Shown here in pieces: positions 1-7,083 of a stretch of 15,817 nucleotides of DNA (within the stretch, counting starts at the first letter, position 1; the number at the start of each line of letters is the position of its first letter). The notes below the pieces were generated by a model. It searched no databases and was not told the origin of the DNA. It saw nothing but the letters and a program-made list of their open reading frames with translations. A program made the position numbers and the translations under genes. Source of the DNA: Clostridiales bacterium. Lineage in GTDB: Bacteria > Bacillota > Clostridia > Oscillospirales > Acutalibacteraceae. The stretch covers positions 1 through 15,817 of the forward strand of contig JAJBVR010000022.1 in the NCBI GenBank assembly GCA_020859725.1, written 5' to 3'.

Positions 1-229
1 CATATATACCTGCTCCGTTAAGCGCAACGGCAGGCTGATTAGCTGTTATTTTGTTATAATTGCGCTGAAGGCTGGATACCAACCTGCCAGACGCCAATGT
101 AAAATTTCCGCCGCGGTCGGTAAACTCCTTTATTGCATTATAATTACGATGAGGTAATTTTCTGAATTTACTGTTTAAAGTTCCGTCCACATCGGAAACA
201 ACAAGCCAATTTTCAAAAGTTTTTTTCAT
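1..229 (-). CDS. HAD-superfamily hydrolase (Cof-type), N-terminal part only
   Basis: Only the first 76 codons are inside the window; the gene runs off the left edge. Translation from the ATG at 227-229 begins MKKTFENWLVVSDVDGTLNS. The DVDGT at residues 13-17 is HAD motif I, whose first Asp is the nucleophile that forms the phospho-aspartyl intermediate. It is followed by an 'AIKEFTDRGGNFTLASGR' segment, which matches the motif II region (Ser in ASGR) of Cof/YidA-type sugar-phosphate or nucleotide phosphatases. A clean AAAGGAGG ribosome binding site lies just upstream (about 235-242). The gene starts 36 nt after rluD ends and is probably the last gene visible in the operon. In Bacillus the corresponding position after rluD is occupied by pyrR, so this is a local difference. 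The substrate cannot be told from the N-terminus. Confidence 0.85.
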   Translation of the reverse strand, partial: MKKTFENWLVVSDVDGTLNSKFRKLPHRNYNAIKEFTDRGGNFTLASGRLVSSLQRNYNKITANQPAVALNGAGIY

Positions 230-265
230 ACCGCGCCTCCTTTTATGATTATTATATATGTAATT

Positions 266-1189
266 TCATTTGCTTTTTTCAATTTTATTTAAAAACTGTG
301 TAAAATATTCCGGCAAATCGCTTTCAAATTCAAGCCACCTTCCCGTTCGCGGATGAATAAATCCGATATGCTTTGCATGAAGACACTGCCCGTTTAGGCC
401 TTTTTGGCTTTTTTTATAGCCGTAAACCTCATCTCCTGCAATCGGGTGACCTATATATGCCATATGAACTCTGATTTGGTGAGTTCTTCCCGTTTCCAAA
501 GTGCATCTGCAATGAGTATATTCTGAATATCTTTTGATAACATTTATATGAGTTACTGCGTTTTTGGAATTTTTAAAAGTTACCGCCATTTTTTTTCTGT
601 CCTTGGGATTTCTGCCAATCGGCTGAGAAACGGTAAAAACATTTTCCTTTATATTTCCGCATGCAACGCATTCATATGCCCTTTCAAAAGAATGCTCTTT
701 TATCTGAAGCGCAAGTCCTGCATGGGCGAAATCATTTTTTGCAACAATTAAAAGTCCCGAAGTATCCTTATCAATTCTATGCACAATTCCGGGGCGCAAA
801 ACACCGTTTATACCGCTTAGCGAACTGCCGCAATAATACAAAAGGGCGTTAACAAGAGTGCCCGTATAATTTCCGGCAGCGGGATGAACAACCATACCCT
901 TGGGTTTATTAACAACAAGCAAATCCTTATCCTCATAAACAATATCCAAGGGTATATTTTCTGCCTTTGCCTCAAGTGCAACAGGCTGTGGAATGATTAC
1001 GGAAATACGGTCATCCTCACGGCATTTGTAATTTTTTTCAACAATATTTCCGTTTGCCTTTACCGCGCCTTCATCAATTAGTTTAGCGGCGGCGGAACGT
1101 GATATTTTTTCAATCTTTAAACTTATATACTTATCTATTCTTATTCCCTTTTCATTGTTTAAAACAGCAAATAAAAAAGTATTACTCAC
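266..1189 (-). CDS. rluD: 23S rRNA pseudouridine synthase, RluA/RluD family
   Basis: Converts uridines to pseudouridine, by family in helix 69 of 23S rRNA (RluD) or a related RluA-family site. The chosen start is GTG at 1187-1189, giving 307 aa. It has AAGGAG seven bases upstream and overlaps the lspA stop by 8 nt, the usual arrangement of coupled genes; an upstream ATG at 1222 would add 11 unsupported residues inside lspA. Residues about 16-75 are an S4 RNA-binding domain (GIRIDKYISLKI...). The catalytic domain follows, with the signature HRIDKDTSGLL and its catalytic Asp at 140. Conserved VNKPKGMVVHP (residues 93-103) and GRTHQIRVHMAYIGHPIAGD blocks are also present. It ends in TGA. Which RluA-family subgroup it belongs to (RluD-like YlyB is favoured by position after lspA) is inferred from synteny. 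Confidence 0.93.
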   Translation of the reverse strand: MSNTFLFAVLNNEKGIRIDKYISLKIEKISRSAAAKLIDEGAVKANGNIVEKNYKCREDDRISVIIPQPVALEAKAENIPLDIVYEDKDLLVVNKPKGMVVHPAAGNYTGTLVNALLYYCGSSLSGINGVLRPGIVHRIDKDTSGLLIVAKNDFAHAGLALQIKEHSFERAYECVACGNIKENVFTVSQPIGRNPKDRKKMAVTFKNSKNAVTHINVIKRYSEYTHCRCTLETGRTHQIRVHMAYIGHPIAGDEVYGYKKSQKGLNGQCLHAKHIGFIHPRTGRWLEFESDLPEYFTQFLNKIEKSK

Positions 1190-1661
1190 CTTTGTTCTCC
1201 TTTTTAAACAAGTCCAAAACAAGACAGGCTATAAGTGAAACGGCGCCTAAACTTACAGCACAATCGGCAATATTAAACACGGCAAAATTAACAAACACAG
1301 GTTCTATAAAATCCACCACATAGCCATGCAGCGCCCTGTCTATAAGATTTCCTATTCCTCCCGAGACAACCACTGCTATGCTCCAATAAAGCCAAAGTGA
1401 TTTGCACCTGTTTGAAAAAAGATACCATAACGCGGCTATGCACACCACCAAAGTAACAGCCACAAAAATCCAGCGCGCGCCGCTGAAAAGCGAAAACGCC
1501 ATTCCGTTATTTTCAGCATAATTAAAGCGCACAAAGCCCTTAATAAATTCAAAAGGATTATTGTTTTTTAAGTTAATAACCGCAAGATGCTTTGTTAGCT
1601 GATCAAATATAACAATTAAAACAATCATTATACCGCACCAAATATGTTTTTTTCCGTGCAT
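1182..1661 (-). CDS. lspA: Lipoprotein signal peptidase (signal peptidase II)
   Basis: Membrane aspartyl protease that removes the signal peptide from prolipoproteins after diacylglyceryl transfer to the lipobox Cys. The start is ATG at 1659-1661 (MHGKKHIW...), giving 159 aa, the normal family length; GCAGGAA lies just upstream. The longer reading back to 1736 would run through the hairpin at 1709-1732 and add 25 residues foreign to the family. Four hydrophobic segments are visible. Conserved blocks: FDQLTK near the first membrane segment, NYAENNGMAFSLF, then GGIGNLIDR and GYVVDFI. The FNIADCAVS block that follows holds the second active-site Asp (FNxAD in the family), paired with the NLIDR Asp as the catalytic dyad. 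It ends in TAA, which overlaps the rluD GTG start. The position between ileS and rluD is the conserved Firmicute arrangement. Confidence 0.95.
   Translation of the reverse strand: MHGKKHIWCGIMIVLIVIFDQLTKHLAVINLKNNNPFEFIKGFVRFNYAENNGMAFSLFSGARWIFVAVTLVVCIAALWYLFSNRCKSLWLYWSIAVVVSGGIGNLIDRALHGYVVDFIEPVFVNFAVFNIADCAVSLGAVSLIACLVLDLFKKENKGE
1197..1202 (-). promoter_or_regulatory. Ribosome binding site that fixes the rluD start
   Basis: AAGGAG on the minus strand lies seven bases before the GTG at 1187-1189, inside the 3' end of lspA. It is the reason for choosing the GTG over the upstream ATG at 1222, and it makes rluD translation likely to be coupled to lspA. Confidence 0.8.
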
Positions 1662-1708
1662 AATTTCCTGCCCCAATATTATCATAATAAAAAGTTTTTT
1701 AATACATA

Positions 1709-1732
1709 AGAGGGGCAGAACACTACCCCTCT
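1709..1732 (-). terminator. Strong hairpin in the ileS-lspA gap: terminator, attenuator or processing site
   Basis: On the minus-strand transcript the arms AGAGGGGTAG and CTGCCCCTCT pair over 10 bp around a UGUU tetraloop, with one U-G wobble. On the plus strand the same position would be an A-C mismatch, so the complete stem exists only in the RNA that reads through this operon. It lies 32 nt after the ileS stop and ends 47 nt before the lspA start. The following bases (TATGTATT, then A-run, then TTTTT) are a poor U-tract, so full termination is doubtful. Partial termination or an mRNA 3'-end/processing element that sets the ileS to lspA-rluD ratio fits better. The function is inferred. Confidence 0.5.
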
Positions 1733-1763
1733 GCAAAATAAAATATTGAATGAATGGTTTTAC

Positions 1764-4559
1764 CTATTCGCCGTATTGAGCCAGCACATCGGCACAATGT
1801 GCGCATATATCGGGATGCTTTACGTTTTTGCCTACGGTTGTTGAAAATTTCCAGCAACGTTCGCACTTTTCGCCCTTTGCTTTGGAAACAGAAACCGTAA
1901 GTCCGTCTACCTCTCCGCTGAAATTCTGTGCTTCATCGGAAACCTTAACGGCAGAGGTTATAAAGATTTCCGGAAGTTCCGATTCAACGGATTTTAAGAA
2001 ATCATAAAGCTTTCCGTCTGCGCCGAGAATGATTTCGGCTTCCAATGACTTGCCCACTTTTTTTTCATTTCTGGCAATTTCAAGCGCTTTTTGCACATCA
2101 ACTCTAACAGCGTGAATTTTATCCCATTTATCCATAAACGCCTGATCTGTTTCAATGAATTGTGCATTAGTAATTTCATTAAAAAGCGGCGAATCCGAAT
2201 TTCTTGATTTATCATGAGGCATAAAGCTCCAAATTTCATCTGCCGTGAAAGCAAGAATGGGGGTTAAAAGCAATGTTAAGGAATCCAAGATTTTATAAAG
2301 CACTGTTTGTGCCGCACGGCGCGTAGCGGAAGTATTGACGGAGGTATACAACCTATCCTTAAGAACATCAAAATAGAAATTACTCATATCCACAACGCAG
2401 AAATTATGGATAGCATGCGCCGCAATATGATATTCATAAACCTCATATCCTTTTCTGGCAATTTCTATAACTTCATCCAGCTTCATAAGCGCGTATTTAT
2501 CAAGCTCTTCCAATTTATCATTTTCAACCATATCCGTATCGGGATTAAAATCATAAAGATTTCCAAGGCAAAAACGAGCTGTGTTTCTTATTTTTCTGTA
2601 ATTATCGGAAAGCTGCTTCAAAATTTCGGGGCTGATGCGTATATCCGCATGATAATCAGAGGACGCAACCCAAAGCCTAAGAATATCTGCACCGTATTTA
2701 TTAATAATATCCTGAGGGTCAATACCGTTGCCAAGAGATTTAGACATTTTTTTACCCTCTCCGTCAACAGTCCAGCCATGAGTAATAATTTGCTTATACG
2801 GCGCTCCAAACCCGCCTGCAACGGCAGTTAAAAGCGATGATTGGAACCAGCCTCTGTACTGATCCGCACCTTCCAAATAAACATCGGCGGGGCGCCTTAA
2901 ATAAGGCCTTTTTGCCAACACAGCCGCATGGGAGGAGCCTGAATCAAACCAAACATCCATAATATCCGTTTCCTTTTCAAATCCATTATCAGATCCGCAG
3001 TGAGGGCATTTAAATCCATCAGGCAGAAAATATTCGGCGTCATGAGCATACCACGAATCGGAGCCTTCTTCCCCGAATATTTTTGAAACTTTCATCATAA
3101 GAGAGTTATCAATAATCTCTTTTCTGCATTCTTTACAATAAACAACCGGAATCGGAACGCCCCATTTTCTTTGGCGTGAAATGCACCAATCCGCGCGTTC
3201 CCTTACCATAGACTGCAGCCTTTCCTTTCCCCATTCAGGGAACCATTCAACATTTTCGGACGCTTTTACGGCGTCTTCCTTAAAATCATCAACGGAGCAG
3301 AACCACTGCGATGTAGCTCTGAAAATAACAGGCTTATGGCATCTCCAGCAATGAGGATACTGATGAATAATTTTTTGAAGCGCGAAAAGATTTCCTGTTT
3401 TTTCCAGATACTCAGCGATGGTCTTATTCGCTTCTTCAGTTGTAAGCCCCGCAAACTGCCCGGCTTCTTCCGTTAAATGGCCGCTTGCATCCACAGGAAC
3501 AATAATAGGAATTTCCGGATAATTTTTACAAACAACAAAGTCTTCAATACCGTGACCTGGTGCGGTATGAACACATCCTGTGCCGCTTTCAAGAGTAACA
3601 TGATCGCCTACTATAACAAGAGAAATTCTGTTAATAAAGGGATGTCGGCATTTCATATATTCAAGCTCGCTTCCTTTAATTGTACCTATTGTTTCATAAT
3701 CCTCAACACCCCTTGCCTGCATTGCTGATGAAACAAGCTCTGTTGCCATAACATAATATTCACCGCCGCTTTTTACAAGTGAATATTCAAAATCAGGGCC
3801 CACGCATATTGCAACATTTGCAGGAAGAGTCCAAGTGGTGGTTGTCCATATAACAAAATAAGTTTTGCTTAAATCGGCGCCCATTGCGGTCAGCTTGCCA
3901 AGATCATCCTCAACATTGAATTTAACGTATATTGAATGGCAAGGGTCCTCGCCGTATTCAATTTCCGCTTCTGCAAGAGCCGTATTGCAGTCTGAGCACC
4001 AATAAACAGGCTTTAAGCCCTTATAAATATATCCCTTAGACGCCATTGTAGCAAAAACTTTTATTTGCTCTTCTTCAAAATCCTTAGTTAACGTTATATA
4101 AGGATTATCCCATTCGCCTATAATTCCAAGGCGTTTAAAGCTTTCCCTTTGCAAATCAACAAATCCAAGTGCTGTTTCACGGCAGATTTTACGAAGCTCC
4201 AAATCCGAAATGTTGCTTTCAGCCGATATATGCGCTTCTTTACGCGCCTTAAGTTCCGTGGGCAGACCATGGGTATCCCACCCGGGAACAAAGGGAGATT
4301 TAAAGCCCGTCATATTTTTATATCTTACAATAAAATCCTTAATGGTTTTATTAAGAGCGTGGCCTATATGAATATCTCCGTTTGCATACGGAGGCCCGTC
4401 GTGAAGAATAAAAAGAGGCTTTTTATCATTTATTTCCATAAGCTTTTCATACTGCTTATTATCATACCATTCTTTAAGGATTTCCGGCTCACGCTGAGGC
4501 AGAGCCGCACGCATCGGAAATTCCGTTTTCATCATATTTAAAGTATCTTTATAATCCAT
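1764..4559 (-). CDS. ileS: Isoleucyl-tRNA synthetase, bacterial type with C-terminal zinc site
   Basis: Charges tRNA-Ile with isoleucine and edits misactivated valine. Length is 931 aa, typical of bacterial IleS. The class I ATP signature HIGH is at residues 64-67 (GDIHIGHALN) and KMSKS is at 604-608. Between them lies the CP1 editing domain, which contains the WTTTTWTLPAN and GTGCVHTAPGHG blocks. A WFDSGSSHA block precedes KMSKS. The C-terminus carries a zinc-binding module with cysteines at 899, 902, 919 and 922. The start ATG at 4557-4559 has GAGG upstream and follows divIVA by 28 nt, which leaves no room for the T-box leader that often controls ileS in Firmicutes; any such control must act further upstream. 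It ends in TAG, which matters when judging the TAG inside mutS. The reading frame is uninterrupted. Confidence 0.98.
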   Translation of the reverse strand: MDYKDTLNMMKTEFPMRAALPQREPEILKEWYDNKQYEKLMEINDKKPLFILHDGPPYANGDIHIGHALNKTIKDFIVRYKNMTGFKSPFVPGWDTHGLPTELKARKEAHISAESNISDLELRKICRETALGFVDLQRESFKRLGIIGEWDNPYITLTKDFEEEQIKVFATMASKGYIYKGLKPVYWCSDCNTALAEAEIEYGEDPCHSIYVKFNVEDDLGKLTAMGADLSKTYFVIWTTTTWTLPANVAICVGPDFEYSLVKSGGEYYVMATELVSSAMQARGVEDYETIGTIKGSELEYMKCRHPFINRISLVIVGDHVTLESGTGCVHTAPGHGIEDFVVCKNYPEIPIIVPVDASGHLTEEAGQFAGLTTEEANKTIAEYLEKTGNLFALQKIIHQYPHCWRCHKPVIFRATSQWFCSVDDFKEDAVKASENVEWFPEWGKERLQSMVRERADWCISRQRKWGVPIPVVYCKECRKEIIDNSLMMKVSKIFGEEGSDSWYAHDAEYFLPDGFKCPHCGSDNGFEKETDIMDVWFDSGSSHAAVLAKRPYLRRPADVYLEGADQYRGWFQSSLLTAVAGGFGAPYKQIITHGWTVDGEGKKMSKSLGNGIDPQDIINKYGADILRLWVASSDYHADIRISPEILKQLSDNYRKIRNTARFCLGNLYDFNPDTDMVENDKLEELDKYALMKLDEVIEIARKGYEVYEYHIAAHAIHNFCVVDMSNFYFDVLKDRLYTSVNTSATRRAAQTVLYKILDSLTLLLTPILAFTADEIWSFMPHDKSRNSDSPLFNEITNAQFIETDQAFMDKWDKIHAVRVDVQKALEIARNEKKVGKSLEAEIILGADGKLYDFLKSVESELPEIFITSAVKVSDEAQNFSGEVDGLTVSVSKAKGEKCERCWKFSTTVGKNVKHPDICAHCADVLAQYGE

Positions 4560-4587
4560 TTTATCCTCAACCTTTTTGTTATATTAA

Positions 4588-5826
4588 TTATTTTCGTTTC
4601 TTTTTGAAAAATCCCCTGAATTTCAAATTTTCATCATCATCTTCTTCATCAGGAGGAATAAGGCTTATTTTTTCATCTGTCCTGACCGTTTCGGGCTTAA
4701 CATTAAAAAAACTTTCAAATGGCAAATGCTCCTCCTCCGGTATGCCTTTTTCGTCAGAACCGTCATTTTTTTCGGTTTCGGGATTTAATTCCGATTTACC
4801 GCTTTGCGCATCCTTAGAAAAATCTTCAACCGCCTCATTAACATCCATATCTCCTGCATCAATTTTACGGCTTTCATCGCCTGAAATTTCTTCAAGCTCA
4901 TATTCAAAATCATCGGAATCGTCGGCAGAATCCTCTTTAACTTCTTCATCCGACGAAATTTTCTGATCGTTTTCATTGCTTTCATCCTCAGCTTCCTTTT
5001 CGGATTCTGTGATTTCATCGGTTTCTTGCTCTGTGCTTTCTGTTTCCGGTGAAGCATCATTTTGCATTTCGGAGGATTGTGAATCTGAGTTTTCAATTTC
5101 CTCTATTTTTTCAGACGCGGCAATTATGTTTTTTTCCGCTTCGGTTATTTTTTCCTCAAAGCCTTTATCTTCAATTTCCGATGAAGGAACAGCCATCTGA
5201 TTCAGCGTTTCAAGCTGGGAATTATAAAGCGAAACAAGCTGCTTTTTAAAGCTTTCGGAATCTGTTTTAAGAGAAGCTGTTAAATTATCATAATATTCTT
5301 TTTCTTCCTTTGCGGTTTTAAGAAGATTTTCCGCAATATTTTTTGCCTCCGTAAGTAAAGCTGAAGCATCCGCTTTTGCTGCGTTTATTTCTTTTTCCGC
5401 ATTTTCCTTTGCTTCCCGCGCAATTTCATTTGCGGCGTCTGTTTTTTCCTTGGTTAACTCAGCGGAATAATCACGTGCCTCAGAAATGATTTTTTCGGCT
5501 TTTTCCTTTGCTTCAAGCACGGTTTTCTGCACTGTCTGCGCGCTTTCCGCCAAAAGATTATCGGCTTTTTCCTTTGCCTCTTTGCGAACCTGTGACGCTA
5601 CTTTCTGAGCGGTAAGCAAGGTATCTTTAATTGATTCCTCTTCTGTTCTGTATTCTTCAATTTTAGCAGCAAGAATATCCATTTTTCTGTAAAGCTCTTT
5701 ATTTTCATCATAAACAGCTGAAAATGCCTGCTGAATTTCATCTATAAAAGCATTGGTTTCATCAATATCATATCCGTGTGACGCGGTTGAAAGTACCTTT
5801 TCTTTGATTTGGGTTGGCGTTATCAT
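4588..5826 (-). CDS. divIVA: DivIVA-family coiled-coil protein with long acidic tail
   Basis: Scaffold protein that in Gram-positive bacteria gathers at curved membrane of poles and septa and recruits other proteins. Residues 1-60 match the DivIVA N-terminal domain (ITPTQIKEKVL...GYDIDETNAFIDEI). Residues about 60-215 are a long Ala/Glu/Lys-rich coiled coil with repeated EAKEKA(E/D)-like units. Residues about 225-400 are strongly acidic and Ser-rich, presumably disordered. The last ten residues are FRGFFKKKRK, basic and aromatic. At 412 aa it is more than twice the Bacillus protein (164 aa). The Phe-Arg pair that in Bacillus DivIVA (F17, R18) contacts the membrane is replaced by Ser-His (residues 16-17). 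The start ATG at 5824-5826 has GAGGAG upstream; it follows sepF by 25 nt. The family call is secure; the role of the tail is unknown. Confidence 0.92.
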   Translation of the reverse strand: MITPTQIKEKVLSTASHGYDIDETNAFIDEIQQAFSAVYDENKELYRKMDILAAKIEEYRTEEESIKDTLLTAQKVASQVRKEAKEKADNLLAESAQTVQKTVLEAKEKAEKIISEARDYSAELTKEKTDAANEIAREAKENAEKEINAAKADASALLTEAKNIAENLLKTAKEEKEYYDNLTASLKTDSESFKKQLVSLYNSQLETLNQMAVPSSEIEDKGFEEKITEAEKNIIAASEKIEEIENSDSQSSEMQNDASPETESTEQETDEITESEKEAEDESNENDQKISSDEEVKEDSADDSDDFEYELEEISGDESRKIDAGDMDVNEAVEDFSKDAQSGKSELNPETEKNDGSDEKGIPEEEHLPFESFFNVKPETVRTDEKISLIPPDEEDDDENLKFRGFFKKKRK

Positions 5827-5851
5827 AATTTTTCTCCTCTCTGATAAATTA

Positions 5852-6343
5852 TCAATACATAATCATTCCGCTGTTTTCAAGTTCGTCAATAAGATCGCCC
5901 ATAACATCAACGTTATATGGCGTAATTATATATGTACTGTTTGCTACCCTTTTAATCTGACCGTTATTTGCATACGCAACGCCGCTTAAAAAATCAAGCA
6001 ATCGCCTTGCAATATCCCTGTTTGTGGATTCAAGATTAAGCACAACTGTTCTTTTTTCATTAAGATTGTCGCCTATAGCGGCGGCCTCTTCAAATCTTTC
6101 AGGCTTAACAAGCACCACCTGAAGCTGGGCTGTTGTATGTATATTAACAACCTTATCGGATTCAGCACGCGTGCGGTGAATCCTTTCAGGCTTTTCCTCT
6201 TTCGGAACCCTTACACTTCTGTGTGATTTTTCCCTTTTCGGCGGAGACGGCATTGAATAAGAAGACTTTTCATCATAGAAATCATCAAATTCATCATCAT
6301 CGCCTTCGCGCATTATTTCGGTAAACTTATCAAAGAAACCCAT
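5852..6343 (-). CDS. sepF: Cell division protein SepF
   Basis: Membrane-tethered FtsZ partner that helps anchor and bundle the Z-ring. Length is 163 aa. Residues 1-12 (MGFFDKFTEIMR) look like the amphipathic membrane-targeting helix. Residues about 14-65 form a charged, low-complexity linker. Residues about 66-163 are the globular SepF domain, with the typical LVKPERFEEA, VVLNLESTNRDIARRLLDFL and GVAYANNGQIKRV blocks followed by a YIITP stretch. The start ATG at 6341-6343 is preceded by AGGAGGAAGG, and the yggS TAG stop lies inside that ribosome binding site. It sits between yggS and divIVA as in Bacillus (ylmE-sepF-ylmG-ylmH-divIVA), but ylmG and ylmH are absent. It ends in TGA. Confidence 0.96.
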   Translation of the reverse strand: MGFFDKFTEIMREGDDDEFDDFYDEKSSYSMPSPPKREKSHRSVRVPKEEKPERIHRTRAESDKVVNIHTTAQLQVVLVKPERFEEAAAIGDNLNEKRTVVLNLESTNRDIARRLLDFLSGVAYANNGQIKRVANSTYIITPYNVDVMGDLIDELENSGMIMY

Positions 6344-6350
6344 ATTCCTT

Positions 6351-6356
6351 CCTCCT
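6351..6356 (-). promoter_or_regulatory. sepF ribosome binding site merged with the yggS stop codon
   Basis: AGGAGG on the minus strand shares its first two bases with the TAG stop codon of yggS (6355-6357). Ribosomes terminating on yggS are therefore delivered onto the sepF start 11 nt further on, an arrangement that favours coupled translation of the two genes. Confidence 0.8.
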
Positions 6357-7083
6357 AAAAATATTTTCTGGCGCCGAATATTGCGGAGCCTATTCTGGCT
6401 ATATTTGAGCCTTCTGCAACGGCGGCTTTATAATCGCCGCTCATTCCCATAGATAAAAACTCCATACTTATATTATCTATGTTTTTTGCTTTAATGTCAA
6501 TGAAAGATTGATGAAGCTGCTCAAAATATACGCGAACCTCTGTTTCGCTGCCGCAAACGGGCGGAATTGCCATTAATCCCATAACTTTTATTGATGGCAT
6601 TTCGGAAATTTCATAAAGTGTTTCCTCCAATTCTTCAATAAATATTCCGCTTTTGCTTTCTTCCTTGCCTATATTAATTTCAACAAGGCATTTTGACTGA
6701 ATATTTTTCAAAGAAGATACCCTTGAAATTTCACGCGCCAGCTTAACTGAAGAAACAGATTCTATCATATCAACCTCACCGGCAATCTGACGAACCTTAT
6801 TGGTTTGCAAATGACCTATCAAATGCTTTTCAACACCGTTTAAATTAAGCTCATCCCTTTTTCCTAGATATTCCTGCACTCTGTTTTCACCTATTAAATC
6901 CGCGCCCAGCTCTATGGCCTTATTAATATACGGCGGTTCAACGGTTTTTGTAACGCACATCAATCTTACGGAGTTTTCATTTCTGCCGTATTTTACGGCG
7001 GTTTCCTTTATTTCTTCTGAAATTCTTTTATAATTTTCCTCCACAGATTTCATTCTGCCCTCATCAAGTATAAACTTTTCCAT
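6355..7083 (-). CDS. yggS: YggS/YlmE-family PLP-binding protein
   Basis: Fold-type III PLP-binding protein of the PLPBP family, thought to buffer pyridoxal phosphate and affect amino- and keto-acid balance; no catalytic reaction is established. From the ATG at 7081-7083 it is 242 aa. The PLP-binding lysine is K46 in the VTKT motif. Other family blocks are GENRVQEYLGK, HLIGHLQTNKVR, SMGMSGDYKAAV and ARIGSAIFGARKYF. The start was chosen because AAGGAG lies seven bases upstream; it overlaps the previous gene by 20 nt. A second in-frame ATG at 7051-7053, with GAGG upstream and just past the hlyD-like stop, is a reasonable alternative and would give 232 aa. An extension to 7152 is not supported. 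It precedes sepF, the conserved ylmE-sepF pairing. Confidence 0.94.
   Translation of the reverse strand: MEKFILDEGRMKSVEENYKRISEEIKETAVKYGRNENSVRLMCVTKTVEPPYINKAIELGADLIGENRVQEYLGKRDELNLNGVEKHLIGHLQTNKVRQIAGEVDMIESVSSVKLAREISRVSSLKNIQSKCLVEINIGKEESKSGIFIEELEETLYEISEMPSIKVMGLMAIPPVCGSETEVRVYFEQLHQSFIDIKAKNIDNISMEFLSMGMSGDYKAAVAEGSNIARIGSAIFGARKYF

Noticed and set aside
1662..1736. N-terminal extension of LspA by 25 residues
   Set aside because: It would be translated from the hairpin region, the residues do not fit the family, and the ATG at 1661 gives the normal 159 aa with a binding site.
2307..2831. Plus-strand 174-codon open frame inside ileS
   Set aside because: It is antisense to a fully conserved IleS coding region (KMSKS domain), with no family resemblance and no binding site.
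4560..4587. T-box or other leader in front of ileS
   Set aside because: Only 28 nt separate divIVA and ileS, too short for a T-box.
4604..5249. Ser-rich open frames on the plus strand opposite divIVA
   Set aside because: They are the reverse complement of the acidic/Ser-rich DivIVA coding region; there is no ribosome binding site and no protein-like pattern.
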